Shown: piece by piece, positions 1-5,782 of the stretch | Layout of the letters: every line of letters begins with the position of its first letter | Numbering within the stretch: position 1 is the stretch's first letter | Source: a bacterium | GTDB taxonomy: Bacteria > Atribacterota > JS1 > SB-45 > 34-128 | Direction: 5' to 3' | DNA length: 6,805 bases | NCBI GenBank assembly: GCA_018894595.1 | Contig: JAHIPN010000300.1 | Location: 1 to 6,805 of the forward strand | Position numbers and translations under genes: made by a program | Notes under the pieces: generated by a model | Database searches by the model: none | The model's input: the letters and a program-made list of their open reading frames with translations, nothing else | Told to the model about the DNA's origin: nothing

Positions 1-1
1 A

Positions 2-79
2 GCAGGAAAAGAAGCCGATAAATTAAATATCTCCGTAATTATGTTTGCTTATGTCTTGAGAAGTGAGGTTTCTAAATAG
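2..79 (+). CDS. C-terminal tail of a PilO-like pilus assembly protein (partial)
   Basis: An open frame enters from the left edge and ends at the TAG at 77-79, giving about 25 residues ending in LNISVIMFAYVLRSEVSK. The alternating hydrophobic strand close to the C-terminus (ISVIMFAYVL) resembles the last beta strand of PilO, the inner-membrane alignment-complex protein that pairs with PilN and contacts PilP. The stronger argument is position: pilO normally precedes pilP and pilQ, and only 3 nt separate this stop from the pilP start. This tail and pilP are in the same reading frame, separated only by TAG-GGC. The fragment is too short to identify on its own; a GspM-like protein or another operon member is possible. 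Confidence 0.5.
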   Translation, partial: AGKEADKLNISVIMFAYVLRSEVSK

Positions 80-82
80 GGC

Positions 83-715
83 ATGAGAAAAATATCAATT
101 AAAAATTTGTTCAAAAAGTCAGAATCCGATACAGGAAAAAAGAATAAGGCTAAAATGTTAATACTTTTGCTAATTCTTATAGTAACTGCAGGTGTAATTT
201 ATTGGTGGTATCCTCTTGTATTTCCTGATAGTGCTGTGAAGTCTCCTGTTGCATCAGTTACAGTAACTACTCCTGCTCCAACTACAGTAATGCCTGAGGC
301 AGAAGTTGAATCTGCGGTAAAAGAGGAAACTGAATTTGAAATTGAGATGAAAGAGAGAGAGCAGGGATATAAATATAAAGTATTTGTTTATGAACCATAT
401 AAGCCGCCAAGTAATAGAAATCCTTTTCAGAAGGTGAGAACTTCTACTCCTGCAGAAGAGGTAGAAGAGGTAAAAGAAGTAAAGGTTTTAAAATTTCCTA
501 AACCAGAATTACCTCCGGGGACAAAACTATCGGGAATAATTGGTTCAAAAGATAAAAAAGTAGCTATTATTGAAATGAACGGAGAAATCTATATTGCTAT
601 TTTATATGATATAATATCAGAAAGATATATTGTTAAAGAAATTAAGAAGGATGAAGTAATCATTGATTTTAACGGATACTTTTTTTCATTAAAAATAGGA
701 GGCAAGGATTTTTAA
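83..715 (+). CDS. pilP: PilP-like type IV pilus inner-membrane protein
   Basis: A 210-residue protein that probably links the inner-membrane PilN/PilO platform to the PilQ secretin in the periplasm. Visible parts are a basic N-terminus (residues 1-24), one hydrophobic membrane segment (about 25-43, followed by WWYPLVF), a Pro/Thr/Glu-rich linker (about 50-140), an NPF motif at 113-115 in the sequence NRNPFQ, typical of PilP, and a C-terminal small beta domain (about 146-206) with the pattern LSGIIG...AIIEMNGEIY...IVKEIKKDEVII. That domain is the PilP/GspC homology region. Classical PilP is a lipoprotein; this one has no cysteine at all and is instead a membrane-anchored bitopic protein, an architecture closer to GspC. 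The start ATG follows the upstream stop by 3 nt; GAGG at 65-68 is a rather distant ribosome site. pilQ starts one base after its stop. PilP is favoured over GspC because the next gene has an AMIN domain. Confidence 0.75.
   Translation: MRKISIKNLFKKSESDTGKKNKAKMLILLLILIVTAGVIYWWYPLVFPDSAVKSPVASVTVTTPAPTTVMPEAEVESAVKEETEFEIEMKEREQGYKYKVFVYEPYKPPSNRNPFQKVRTSTPAEEVEEVKEVKVLKFPKPELPPGTKLSGIIGSKDKKVAIIEMNGEIYIAILYDIISERYIVKEIKKDEVIIDFNGYFFSLKIGGKDF
697..702 (+). promoter_or_regulatory. Likely ribosome binding site for pilQ
   Basis: AGGAGG lies at 697-702 inside the end of pilP, 14 nt before the ATG at 717. This spacing is longer than usual. A weaker AAGG at 704-707 is 9 nt away. The strong motif supports initiation around 717 rather than only downstream of the repeats that follow. 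Confidence 0.5.
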
Positions 716-716
716 G

Positions 717-2732
717 ATGAATTATAAATATAAACAATTAAATTTCAAAAGATACCCCTGTCATTGCGAGGAGCGAAGCAAACCCATCCCCACGCAAGCA
801 GGGAAGCAATCTCTGCCATCTGTCATTGCGAGGAGTAGTTCTTCCTCTGTCATTGCGAGGAGTGAAACGACGAAGCAATCTCAAGAGATAAGATTGTTCT
901 CTATACCAAGAAGAAAAGCATGTTTATTATTTTTTATTTTGACTTTATTTTTATTAACATCATTTTTGGCAAATGCTAGTGCTCAAAATATAAGTATAAC
1001 CAATATCTGGTACAAAAAATTGCCCAATTATACCCATCTTACTATTAAGGCAAGCGGAGCAATTTTAGAATATGAAGTCTCATATTTAGAAGAACCAGAA
1101 AGAATAATAATTGATGTAAAGAATGCCCTTTATAACATCGATGAATTGAGTAAGAATATTTTATTTTTAAATATGGGTTCTGTAAAACAGGTAAGATGTG
1201 GTCAATTTGAAAGTGAACCAATCCCTATAACCAGATTTGTAATTGATTTATTCCAGAAAACCAATTATGAAGTAAAATTATCTTCTGATAAAAGGTTATT
1301 ATATATTGATGTTTATGATTATACTGAATTTAAAAAACTAGAAGAGCAAATTTTTACAGTTACTCCGGTGAAGAGCGAAGTAGTAAAAATTGAAAAAGAA
1401 GAAGAACCAAAAATTTCTCTATTAGATACTTATACCGAACCAATTAATTTAAAAATATTTGAAGAAGATGTAGTTAATGTAATTAGAGCTTTATCCGAGC
1501 TTAGTGGAATAGATATAATGATTGATGATTCGGTAACCGGAAAAATAACTCTAAATCTTTCCAATAAAACCTTTAGAGAAGCGGTTGAATTAATTTTAAT
1601 GAATAAAAAATTAAGTTATACCGAGGTAAGTGATACTCTTATCATTGCAGCGAAAGAAGTAATAGAGGGACATAAGGAACTTATTACCAGAATATTCGAG
1701 TTGAAAAATGCTACTGCAGAAGGGGCAAAGGTTATATTAGATGGCTATGTGAAAAAAGGAGCGCAGGTTAGTATTGTTGCTGACGCGAGAATGAATACTC
1801 TTATTGTTACCGGGACAAATGAGGAGCTTAAAAAGATAGAAGAAATTATAGGTACAATAGATGAGGAGTTGCTGACCAGAACTTTTAAAATAGATAATGC
1901 TATTGATGAAGAAGATATAAATGCAATTCAAAGCATGTTATCTATAATTATTCCTGATGAAGGAAGAATAATTATAGATAAAAGGCAAAACGAAATTATA
2001 GTAAAAGGTACAAGTGAAGAAATAAACAAAGTAGCGGAATTAATTCCTAAATTAGATAAACGTGCAACTCAAATGCGCATTGAAATTAAGTTTATTGAGG
2101 TGTCTTTGAATAAGGAGAAAGATTTAGGAATTAAATGGACGAGTGGGGGAGAAGAAGGTCAAATTAATATTGGCGAAATAACCTTAGGAGGTTCCTTAGA
2201 AAGATTTGATTTGATTGAAGCTCAAATAAGAGCCTTGCAGAGTCAAAATAAATTAAATATACTATCTAATCCTATAATACATACTTTTAACGGGAAAAAA
2301 GCTTTTATCCTGTCAGGTGAAAGGGTTCCTTATGAAGAACAGCCCCCCGGAGGAGGAAAAATAATAACTTGGGAAAATGTTGGTGTGAATATGACTCTTA
2401 CCCCATGGATAAGTTCAGATGGGTTAGTAACAATGCTCCTAAGAGCTGAAAAAAGTTATCTTGGAGCGATAGAAGTTAAAGATCTTCCAACTATCCAAAC
2501 TCAGCAAATAGGGTATAAAGAAGGAGAAGGACCAGCATTATTAATTAGAACTCCTCCTGATAGAATAGCAGTAATAGGAGGTTTAATTAAAACCACAGAT
2601 AGAGAAGATATCGTTAAAATTCCATTATTAGGAGATATTCCTATAATCGGAGAATTGTTTAAAAGAACTAAAACAATTCAAGATAAAACAGAAATAATCA
2701 TTCTAATCACTGTTCATATATTAGATTATTAA
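717..2732 (+). CDS. pilQ: PilQ, type IV pilus outer-membrane secretin
   Basis: This 671-residue protein would form the gated outer-membrane ring through which the pilus is extruded. Domains in order: a repeat-derived prefix (about 14-56), a signal peptide with SIPRRK as n-region and a hydrophobic core at about 69-84, probable cleavage after ASA at 87-89; an AMIN domain (about 92-202), which in PilQ binds peptidoglycan; an STN/N0 domain (about 241-312); two secretin N (KH-like) domains (about 324-382 and 388-447); and the secretin barrel (about 452-671). The barrel shows LSNPIIHTFNGKKA (516-529), the G-V-P-Y motif (534-539), VIGGLI (619-624) and the family signature IPLLGDIPIIGELF (635-648). 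The last strand reads ILITVHIL where ITPRIL is common. The start is unsettled: ATG 717 is in frame through the repeats, but TTG at 894 (residue 60) would give a textbook signal peptide with a short n-region. It is the last gene of the visible pilus operon. Confidence 0.93.
   Translation: MNYKYKQLNFKRYPCHCEERSKPIPTQAGKQSLPSVIARSSSSSVIARSETTKQSQEIRLFSIPRRKACLLFFILTLFLLTSFLANASAQNISITNIWYKKLPNYTHLTIKASGAILEYEVSYLEEPERIIIDVKNALYNIDELSKNILFLNMGSVKQVRCGQFESEPIPITRFVIDLFQKTNYEVKLSSDKRLLYIDVYDYTEFKKLEEQIFTVTPVKSEVVKIEKEEEPKISLLDTYTEPINLKIFEEDVVNVIRALSELSGIDIMIDDSVTGKITLNLSNKTFREAVELILMNKKLSYTEVSDTLIIAAKEVIEGHKELITRIFELKNATAEGAKVILDGYVKKGAQVSIVADARMNTLIVTGTNEELKKIEEIIGTIDEELLTRTFKIDNAIDEEDINAIQSMLSIIIPDEGRIIIDKRQNEIIVKGTSEEINKVAELIPKLDKRATQMRIEIKFIEVSLNKEKDLGIKWTSGGEEGQINIGEITLGGSLERFDLIEAQIRALQSQNKLNILSNPIIHTFNGKKAFILSGERVPYEEQPPGGGKIITWENVGVNMTLTPWISSDGLVTMLLRAEKSYLGAIEVKDLPTIQTQQIGYKEGEGPALLIRTPPDRIAVIGGLIKTTDREDIVKIPLLGDIPIIGELFKRTKTIQDKTEIIILITVHILDY
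758..882 (+). repeat. Cluster of TGTCATTGCGAGGAG repeats inside the 5' end of pilQ
   Basis: Three copies of TGTCATTGCGAGGAG begin at 759, 821 and 848. The third is a full 35-bp unit (848-882) ending GAAGCAATCTC; the first runs to GAAGCAATCTC at 803-813 but is interrupted by about 20 extra bases; the second is only the left half. The termini (CATTGCGA / GAAGCAAT) are imperfect inverted repeats. The family resembles the widespread bacterial repeat that produces CHCEERS-type peptides. Copy 1 is translated in one frame (CHCEERSK), copies 2 and 3 in another (SVIARSS, SVIARSET), so the open frame was not produced by simple in-frame tandem copying. Related pieces are at 2757-2811 and 6777-6805. Confidence 0.9.
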
Positions 2733-2756
2733 TCTGATATTTACAAAAATAAAATT

Positions 2757-2811
2757 GATATTGCCATGGGTGGCACTCAATATTACTTGAGTGCCACCCT
2801 CGCAATGACAG
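2757..2811. repeat. GGGTGGCACT palindrome nested in a TTGCGAG-type repeat
   Basis: A perfect 13-bp inverted repeat, GGGTGGCACTCAA (2768-2780) and its complement (2787-2799), encloses a 6-nt loop. It is flanked on the left by GATATTGCCA (2757-2766) and on the right by TCGCAATGACAG (2800-2811). Those flanks match the two ends of the repeat family seen in pilQ and at the right window edge (GAGATTGCCA ... CTCGCAATGACA). The palindrome therefore replaces, or was inserted into, the middle of such an element. It begins 24 nt after the pilQ stop and could terminate transcription, but no T-run follows. Confidence 0.8.
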
Positions 2812-2828
2812 AATAGTCCGCAAATCTT

Positions 2829-2888
2829 TGTAGGGGTCGGATTTATCCGACCCGGTTCCTTACGGGTTCGATGAATCGAACCCCCACA
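2829..2888. repeat. TGTAGGGG double-hairpin repeat, copy 1
   Basis: Two hairpins with 9-bp arms sit side by side: GGGTCGGAT-TT-ATCCGACCC (2834-2853) and GGGTTCGAT-GA-ATCGAACCC (2864-2883), joined by a 10-nt linker. Outer ends TGTAGGGG (2829-2836) and CCCCCACA (2881-2888) can pair, giving a three-way cruciform or RNA fold. It matches the copy at 6493-6553 in architecture, including the TT centre in the first hairpin and the GA centre in the second, while the stem bases differ. Confidence 0.85.
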
Positions 2889-2890
2889 TC

Positions 2891-2918
2891 TGTCATTCCT
2901 GCAAAAGCAGGAATCCAG
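2891..2918. repeat. TCATTCCTGC / GCAGGAATCCAG hairpin repeat
   Basis: ATTCCTGC (2895-2902) and GCAGGAAT (2907-2914) form an 8-bp stem with an AAAA loop, preceded by TGTC and followed by CCAG. It resembles the common intergenic repeat whose translations read like FWIPAFAGMT. A fragment of the same family in reverse orientation is at 6735-6746. Confidence 0.8.
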
Positions 2919-2956
2919 AAGAAATTAATTATTATAATAAAATGATTCAGATACTG

Positions 2957-2964
2957 AAGGGAGG
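2957..2964 (+). promoter_or_regulatory. Ribosome binding site deciding a TTG start
   Basis: AAGGGAGG ends 8 nt before the TTG at 2973. No other start codon follows before the lipoprotein signal sequence, so this site supports TTG as the true initiation codon of the PKD lipoprotein gene. Confidence 0.75.
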
Positions 2965-2972
2965 ACAAGACT

Positions 2973-4343
2973 TTGCAATATAAAAATAAAAAGAATTTGC
3001 ATAAAATATTATTTATAACAATATTATTAGGTTTCATTATTTTACTTGTGGGCTGTAACTGGTTTGCGCTAGGTTTATTAAATATTTTTGACCCCCAGGC
3101 ACAAATAAGAGTAAATTATACAGAAATTAATATTGGAACAGGTATTATTACCCTTGAAGTATATTCTCTAAATAGAGTAGAATTTATTGGTGAAGGTTTC
3201 AGCTATGACTATTATATAGGCACAACTTTAATCGATGGCTTGTCCAAAACAGTAGGAGCAACTTTCTATGTAGAACCATCAGATACACCGGGTATGCCCG
3301 GACCTATTACTACAATTGATAATTTACCTATCTATTTTAAAGAAGTTCAAGATTACTTAACCGCAAACCCCCTTATTACTGAAATTACCTGTACTATTAA
3401 TTTAATAGGAACGGATGGAGCAGGTCATGATATTTCTATACCAGTTACCTTTGGCCTTCCAGCACTTCAACCTGGAATAGATTTTTATCCACCAACTGCA
3501 GTAATTAACGTTTTACCTGATACAACAGGAACAGCTCCATTCACCGTTGTCTTTAATGCCTCTGAATCTTATGATAATGAACCTGGAGATGCCTCAACTA
3601 GAATTGAAAGTTACGCGTGGGACTTTGGAGACGAAACTACAGGTACAAATATTATAGAAAACCATACTTATGATAATTCTGGATTATATTTTGTCACCTT
3701 AACAGTAACTGACTTTTACGGAAATACCGGATGTGATACTGTAATTATAACTGTAAATGAACCTGAAGCACCAATTGCAAAAATTAATACTACACCTGCT
3801 GAAGATGAAAACGGAATTGTAACTGGAGCTGCTCCTTTTACAGTATATTTTGATGCTTATGAATCTGAATCAGAGGCTGAAATTATAAGCTATACGTGGG
3901 ATTTTGGTGACGGAACTACATCTACCGGAATTACAAAAAGTCATACATATTCTAATATTGGTACTTACACTGTTATATTGACTGTAACTGATTCTAACGG
4001 AAAGAAAGGTTATAACAGTGTTAAGATCAAAGTTGAAAAAGCACCAACTGCAGTAATAAATACTACACCACCTGAAGTAGACGGAATTGTAACTGTTACT
4101 GCTCCATCTCTAACAGTATATTTTGACGCTTATGAATCTACTTCAGAAAGTGGTATTGTCAGCTACATCTGGGATTTTGGTGATGGCAGTACGGGAACGG
4201 ACATCACAACAAGTCATACGTATTCCAGTAGTGGCGTTGATTATACTGCTATTGTCATACTAACAATAACAGATGCTAATGGATATAAGGCTTACGATAG
4301 TGTTAAAATTAAAATTGATTGCGGATGTCCTCCTTCTCCTTAA
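2973..4343 (+). CDS. Lipoprotein with three PKD domains
   Basis: A 456-residue exported lipoprotein, probably a surface or periplasmic binding or adhesion protein. It has a basic n-region, a hydrophobic core (12-26) and a lipobox LVGC with the lipidated Cys at 28. Residues 29-170 form a Thr/Ile-rich, probably beta-sandwich region that I do not recognise. Three PKD (Ig-like) domains follow at about 173-263, 266-355 and 357-449, each with the signature WDFGD (216-220, 309-313, 400-404), a following H-T-Y, and a closing V/I-T-D pair of strands. The protein ends CGCPPSP, with two further cysteines. Domains 2 and 3 are nearly identical at DNA level. Translation starts at TTG with a strong ribosome site; the gene ends in a double stop TAATAA. 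It follows pilQ across a 240-nt repeat cluster, so it is probably transcribed separately, and a role in pili is not shown. No catalytic domain is visible. Confidence 0.85.
   Translation: MQYKNKKNLHKILFITILLGFIILLVGCNWFALGLLNIFDPQAQIRVNYTEINIGTGIITLEVYSLNRVEFIGEGFSYDYYIGTTLIDGLSKTVGATFYVEPSDTPGMPGPITTIDNLPIYFKEVQDYLTANPLITEITCTINLIGTDGAGHDISIPVTFGLPALQPGIDFYPPTAVINVLPDTTGTAPFTVVFNASESYDNEPGDASTRIESYAWDFGDETTGTNIIENHTYDNSGLYFVTLTVTDFYGNTGCDTVIITVNEPEAPIAKINTTPAEDENGIVTGAAPFTVYFDAYESESEAEIISYTWDFGDGTTSTGITKSHTYSNIGTYTVILTVTDSNGKKGYNSVKIKVEKAPTAVINTTPPEVDGIVTVTAPSLTVYFDAYESTSESGIVSYIWDFGDGSTGTDITTSHTYSSSGVDYTAIVILTITDANGYKAYDSVKIKIDCGCPPSP
3768..4319 (+). repeat. Tandem duplication of a 273-bp PKD unit inside the lipoprotein gene
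   Basis: The second PKD unit begins GCACCAATTGCA at 3768 and the third GCACCAACTGCA at 4041, a period of exactly 273 bp (91 codons). Long near-identical stretches recur in register, for example GGAATTGTAACTG and ACAGTATATTTTGA followed by GCTTATGAATCT. The third unit carries a 2-residue insertion (within SSSGVDYTA). The first unit (from 3489) is clearly more diverged. Confidence 0.8.
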
Positions 4344-4384
4344 TAAGAATAGAAATAGATAAAATTTATTAAAAGATAATTGGA

Positions 4385-4445
4385 ATAAAAGGGGACAGGC
4401 TACTTTTTACACGAAAAATTGTAAGAGCAGCCTGTCCCCTTTTAT
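4385..4445 (+). repeat. GGGGACAGGCT hairpin repeat, copy 1 (terminator-like)
   Basis: Perfect 17-bp arms, ATAAAAGGGGACAGGCT (4385-4401) and its complement (4429-4445), enclose a 27-nt A/T-rich loop. The A-run on the left and T-run on the right mean it could work as an intrinsic terminator in both directions. It begins 41 nt after the PKD gene stop and lies just before the AbrB promoter. Related copies are at 4856-4920 and 5783-5841, in the same orientation. Similar GGGGACA repeats in other bacteria are often linked to REP-associated Y1 transposases; none is in this window. Confidence 0.85.
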
Positions 4446-4481
4446 ATGCCCATCGCAATGGCATTTTATGTAAATAACATA

Positions 4482-4510
4482 TTGATATATTTTGTAATTT
4501 GTGTTATATT
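4482..4510 (+). promoter_or_regulatory. Predicted sigma70-type promoter for the AbrB-like gene
   Basis: TTGATA (4482-4487) and TATATT (4505-4510) are separated by exactly 17 bp, and a TG at 4502-4503 makes an extended -10. Transcription would start near 4517, leaving a leader of about 42 nt before the ATG at 4559. This excludes the longer in-frame TTG start at 4499, which lies upstream of the -10 box. Confidence 0.65.
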
Positions 4511-4558
4511 TTGAATAGAACAGTAAGGAGTGAATTAGAAAAAAGAGGTGAACGGAAG

Positions 4559-4840
4559 ATGTTAGAAGTAATTGGTAGAATAGCAAGAAACGGCCATCTT
4601 ACTATCCCCAGTAAAATTAGGAAAATTTTAAATATCGAAGATGGTGATATTGTAAGATTTAGCGTAGAAGACAATAAGATAGTTATTTCCCCAGGGGTTA
4701 TTGTGGATAAAGACCAGGCATATTTCTTTAGTGAGAGATGCCAGAAGGAGATTAGAGAATCAGAGAAAGAGTTTAAAGAGGGAAAGTATTCTTCTTTTAC
4801 ATCTGTTAAAGATTTAAAGAAAGCTACAGATAGCGATTAA
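4559..4840 (+). CDS. AbrB/MazE/SpoVT-family DNA-binding protein (antitoxin-like)
   Basis: A 93-residue protein. Residues 1-46 are a swapped-hairpin AbrB domain (IGRIARNGHLTIPSKIRK, then LNIEDGDIVRFSVEDNKIVI), which dimerises and binds DNA. The tail (about 49-85), with DKDQAYFFSERCQKEIRESEK, matches the C-terminal extension of AbrB-type antitoxins, in which it normally grips a RelE/ParE-like toxin; Cys61 replaces the Trp often seen there. ATG 4559 was chosen because GAGGTGA (4545-4551) lies 7 nt upstream and a good promoter ends near 4510. No toxin gene follows: a hairpin repeat begins 15 nt after the stop and the next gene is an MNT nucleotidyltransferase. It may be an orphan antitoxin or a stand-alone regulator, probably autoregulating. 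Confidence 0.82.
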   Translation: MLEVIGRIARNGHLTIPSKIRKILNIEDGDIVRFSVEDNKIVISPGVIVDKDQAYFFSERCQKEIRESEKEFKEGKYSSFTSVKDLKKATDSD

Positions 4841-4855
4841 TAAAATACAAAATCA

Positions 4856-4920
4856 AATAAAAGGGGACAAACTACTTTTTTACTTAAAAAAATTGTAAAA
4901 GTAGCCTGTCCGCTTTTATT
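4856..4920 (+). repeat. GGGGACA hairpin repeat, copy 2 (terminator-like)
   Basis: AATAAAAGGGGACAAACTAC (4856-4875) pairs with a right arm ending at 4920, and the stem extends through CTACTTTT/AAAAGTAG (4872-4879 with 4897-4904). There are three mismatches, at G4864/G4912 and A4870-A4871/C4905-C4906. The loop is A/T-rich. It begins 15 nt after the AbrB stop. The 130 nt that follow to the MNT gene are A/T-rich and show only a weak -10 candidate (TATTAT, 4975-4980) with no convincing -35. Confidence 0.85.
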
Positions 4921-5050
4921 ATTTATACAATATGACAAGATGCTGAAAAACTGGTAAACAAAACAAAAAAATGATATTATGAAATAAATATATTTTTTAA
5001 GTATATCTACTATATGGCTAAATCCAATTAATAATTTTAGAGGTTATAAT

Positions 5051-5398
5051 ATGCGGCGACTTTCTAAATGCCTAAATATTTCAGAAAAGGAAAAAAAACT
5101 ATTATTGCGTTGTCGGGAATCTATTTATAAGATCTCTCCTAAGGCAAAAGTTATTCTCTATGGTTCAAGAGCTCGGGGAAATGCCGTTCCTGAATCTGAC
5201 TATGATTTACTTGTTTTAGTAGACCACCCAGTAACCCTTAAAGAGGAGGATATTTTTCGCCAACAATTATTTCCTATAGAAATTGAGACTGGTTGTGTTC
5301 TTACTCTAAATGTGTATCATTTAAGTGATTGGGATAGTGTCTTATATAAGGAAATGCCTTTTCGCCAAAATGTAGAAAGAGAAGGCTTAGTAATATGA
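5051..5398 (+). CDS. MNT-domain nucleotidyltransferase (MntA-like antitoxin)
   Basis: A 115-residue minimal nucleotidyltransferase. The diagnostic motif is GSRARGNAVPESDYD (38-52): Gly38-Ser39 of the nucleotide-binding turn and metal-ligand aspartates 50 and 52. The expected third acidic residue on the next long strand (CVLTLNVYHL, 82-91) is not obvious. In MNT-HEPN toxin-antitoxin systems this protein neutralises the HEPN RNase, in characterised cases by adding AMP to a tyrosine of the toxin. It overlaps the HEPN reading frame by four bases (ATGA, 5395-5398), the usual translational coupling for this pair. AGAGG at 5039-5043 is a good ribosome site 7 nt upstream. The gene looks intact while its partner is interrupted. 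Confidence 0.87.
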   Translation: MRRLSKCLNISEKEKKLLLRCRESIYKISPKAKVILYGSRARGNAVPESDYDLLVLVDHPVTLKEEDIFRQQLFPIEIETGCVLTLNVYHLSDWDSVLYKEMPFRQNVEREGLVI

Positions 5399-5781
5399 AA
5401 AAAGAAATTAGGACATTAGTCCTTTATCGATTAAATCGAGCTGATGAATCCCTTGAGGAAGCTTTAATTTTATTTGAAAAAGATCATATAAATACTTTTG
5501 TTAATCGCCTTTATTATGCATGCTTTTACGCAGTTACTGCACTTTTGCTTTCTAAAGGACTTTCCTCTTCTAAACATAGTGGTGTAAGAGCACTTTTCCA
5601 TTAGAATTTTGTAAAAAATGGATTAATAAATAGAGAAATGGGAAAATTTTATGATAAGCTTTTTGATACACGGCAAAAAGGGGATTATGCGGATTTAGTA
5701 TATTTTGATAAAAAAGAGGTAGGGTCTTGGTTTGATGAAGCTAAAAAATTTATAAGTTCTATTAAAAATATAATCGGGTGA
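5395..5781 (+). pseudogene. HEPN (UPF0332-like) toxin gene with an in-frame TAG
   Basis: The frame encodes 69 residues, meets TAG at 5602-5604, then continues open for 58 codons to TGA at 5779-5781. The 128-codon total is a normal HEPN length. Before the stop are an amphipathic helix with RADESLEEA (15-23), the family core NRLYYACFYAV (37-47) and SKHSGVRALFH (59-69). After it come NFVKNGLINRE and RQKGDYADLVYF, both typical of this family. The family usually reads ALFHQ-F here, so TAG probably arose from CAG (Gln) by one C-to-T change. HEPN proteins paired with MNT partners act as RNases or toxins; truncation removes the C-terminal helices of the bundle. No frameshift is present and codon use looks normal on both sides, so the lesion is recent, or a sequencing error. 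An in-frame ATG at 5638 could restart only a short tail. Confidence 0.85.
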
Positions 5782-5782
5782 A

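Noticed and set aside
750..890. AGATA at 750-754 and 886-890 as a target-site duplication around the pilQ repeats
   Set aside because: Five A/T-rich bases can match by chance, and removing the segment (136 bp) would shift the frame and create TAA after the start, so it does not restore an ancestral gene.
1737..1931. Minus-strand open frame of 64 codons inside pilQ
   Set aside because: It lies wholly within the secretin N domains, has no recognisable motif, and the + strand product is a clear family member.
2843..3037. Minus-strand open frame of 64 codons between pilQ and the PKD gene
   Set aside because: It translates the repeats (FWIPAFAGMT is the signature of the TCATTCC hairpin family) and overlaps the start of the lipoprotein gene.
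4446..4464. Small ATGCC...GGCAT inverted repeat before the AbrB promoter, as an operator
   Set aside because: Only a 5-bp arm match with a 9-nt loop; too short to stand out in sequence of this composition.
4952..4980. Promoter for the MNT gene (TATTAT at 4975-4980)
   Set aside because: The position 17 bp upstream reads TGGTAA, too far from a -35 consensus to support a call.
5602..5604. TAG decoded as an amino acid (alternative code or pyrrolysine)
   Set aside because: The only other TAG of note, at 77-79, acts as a plausible stop between two pilus genes, other genes end normally, and a single CAG-to-TAG change explains the site more simply. One window cannot fully exclude recoding.
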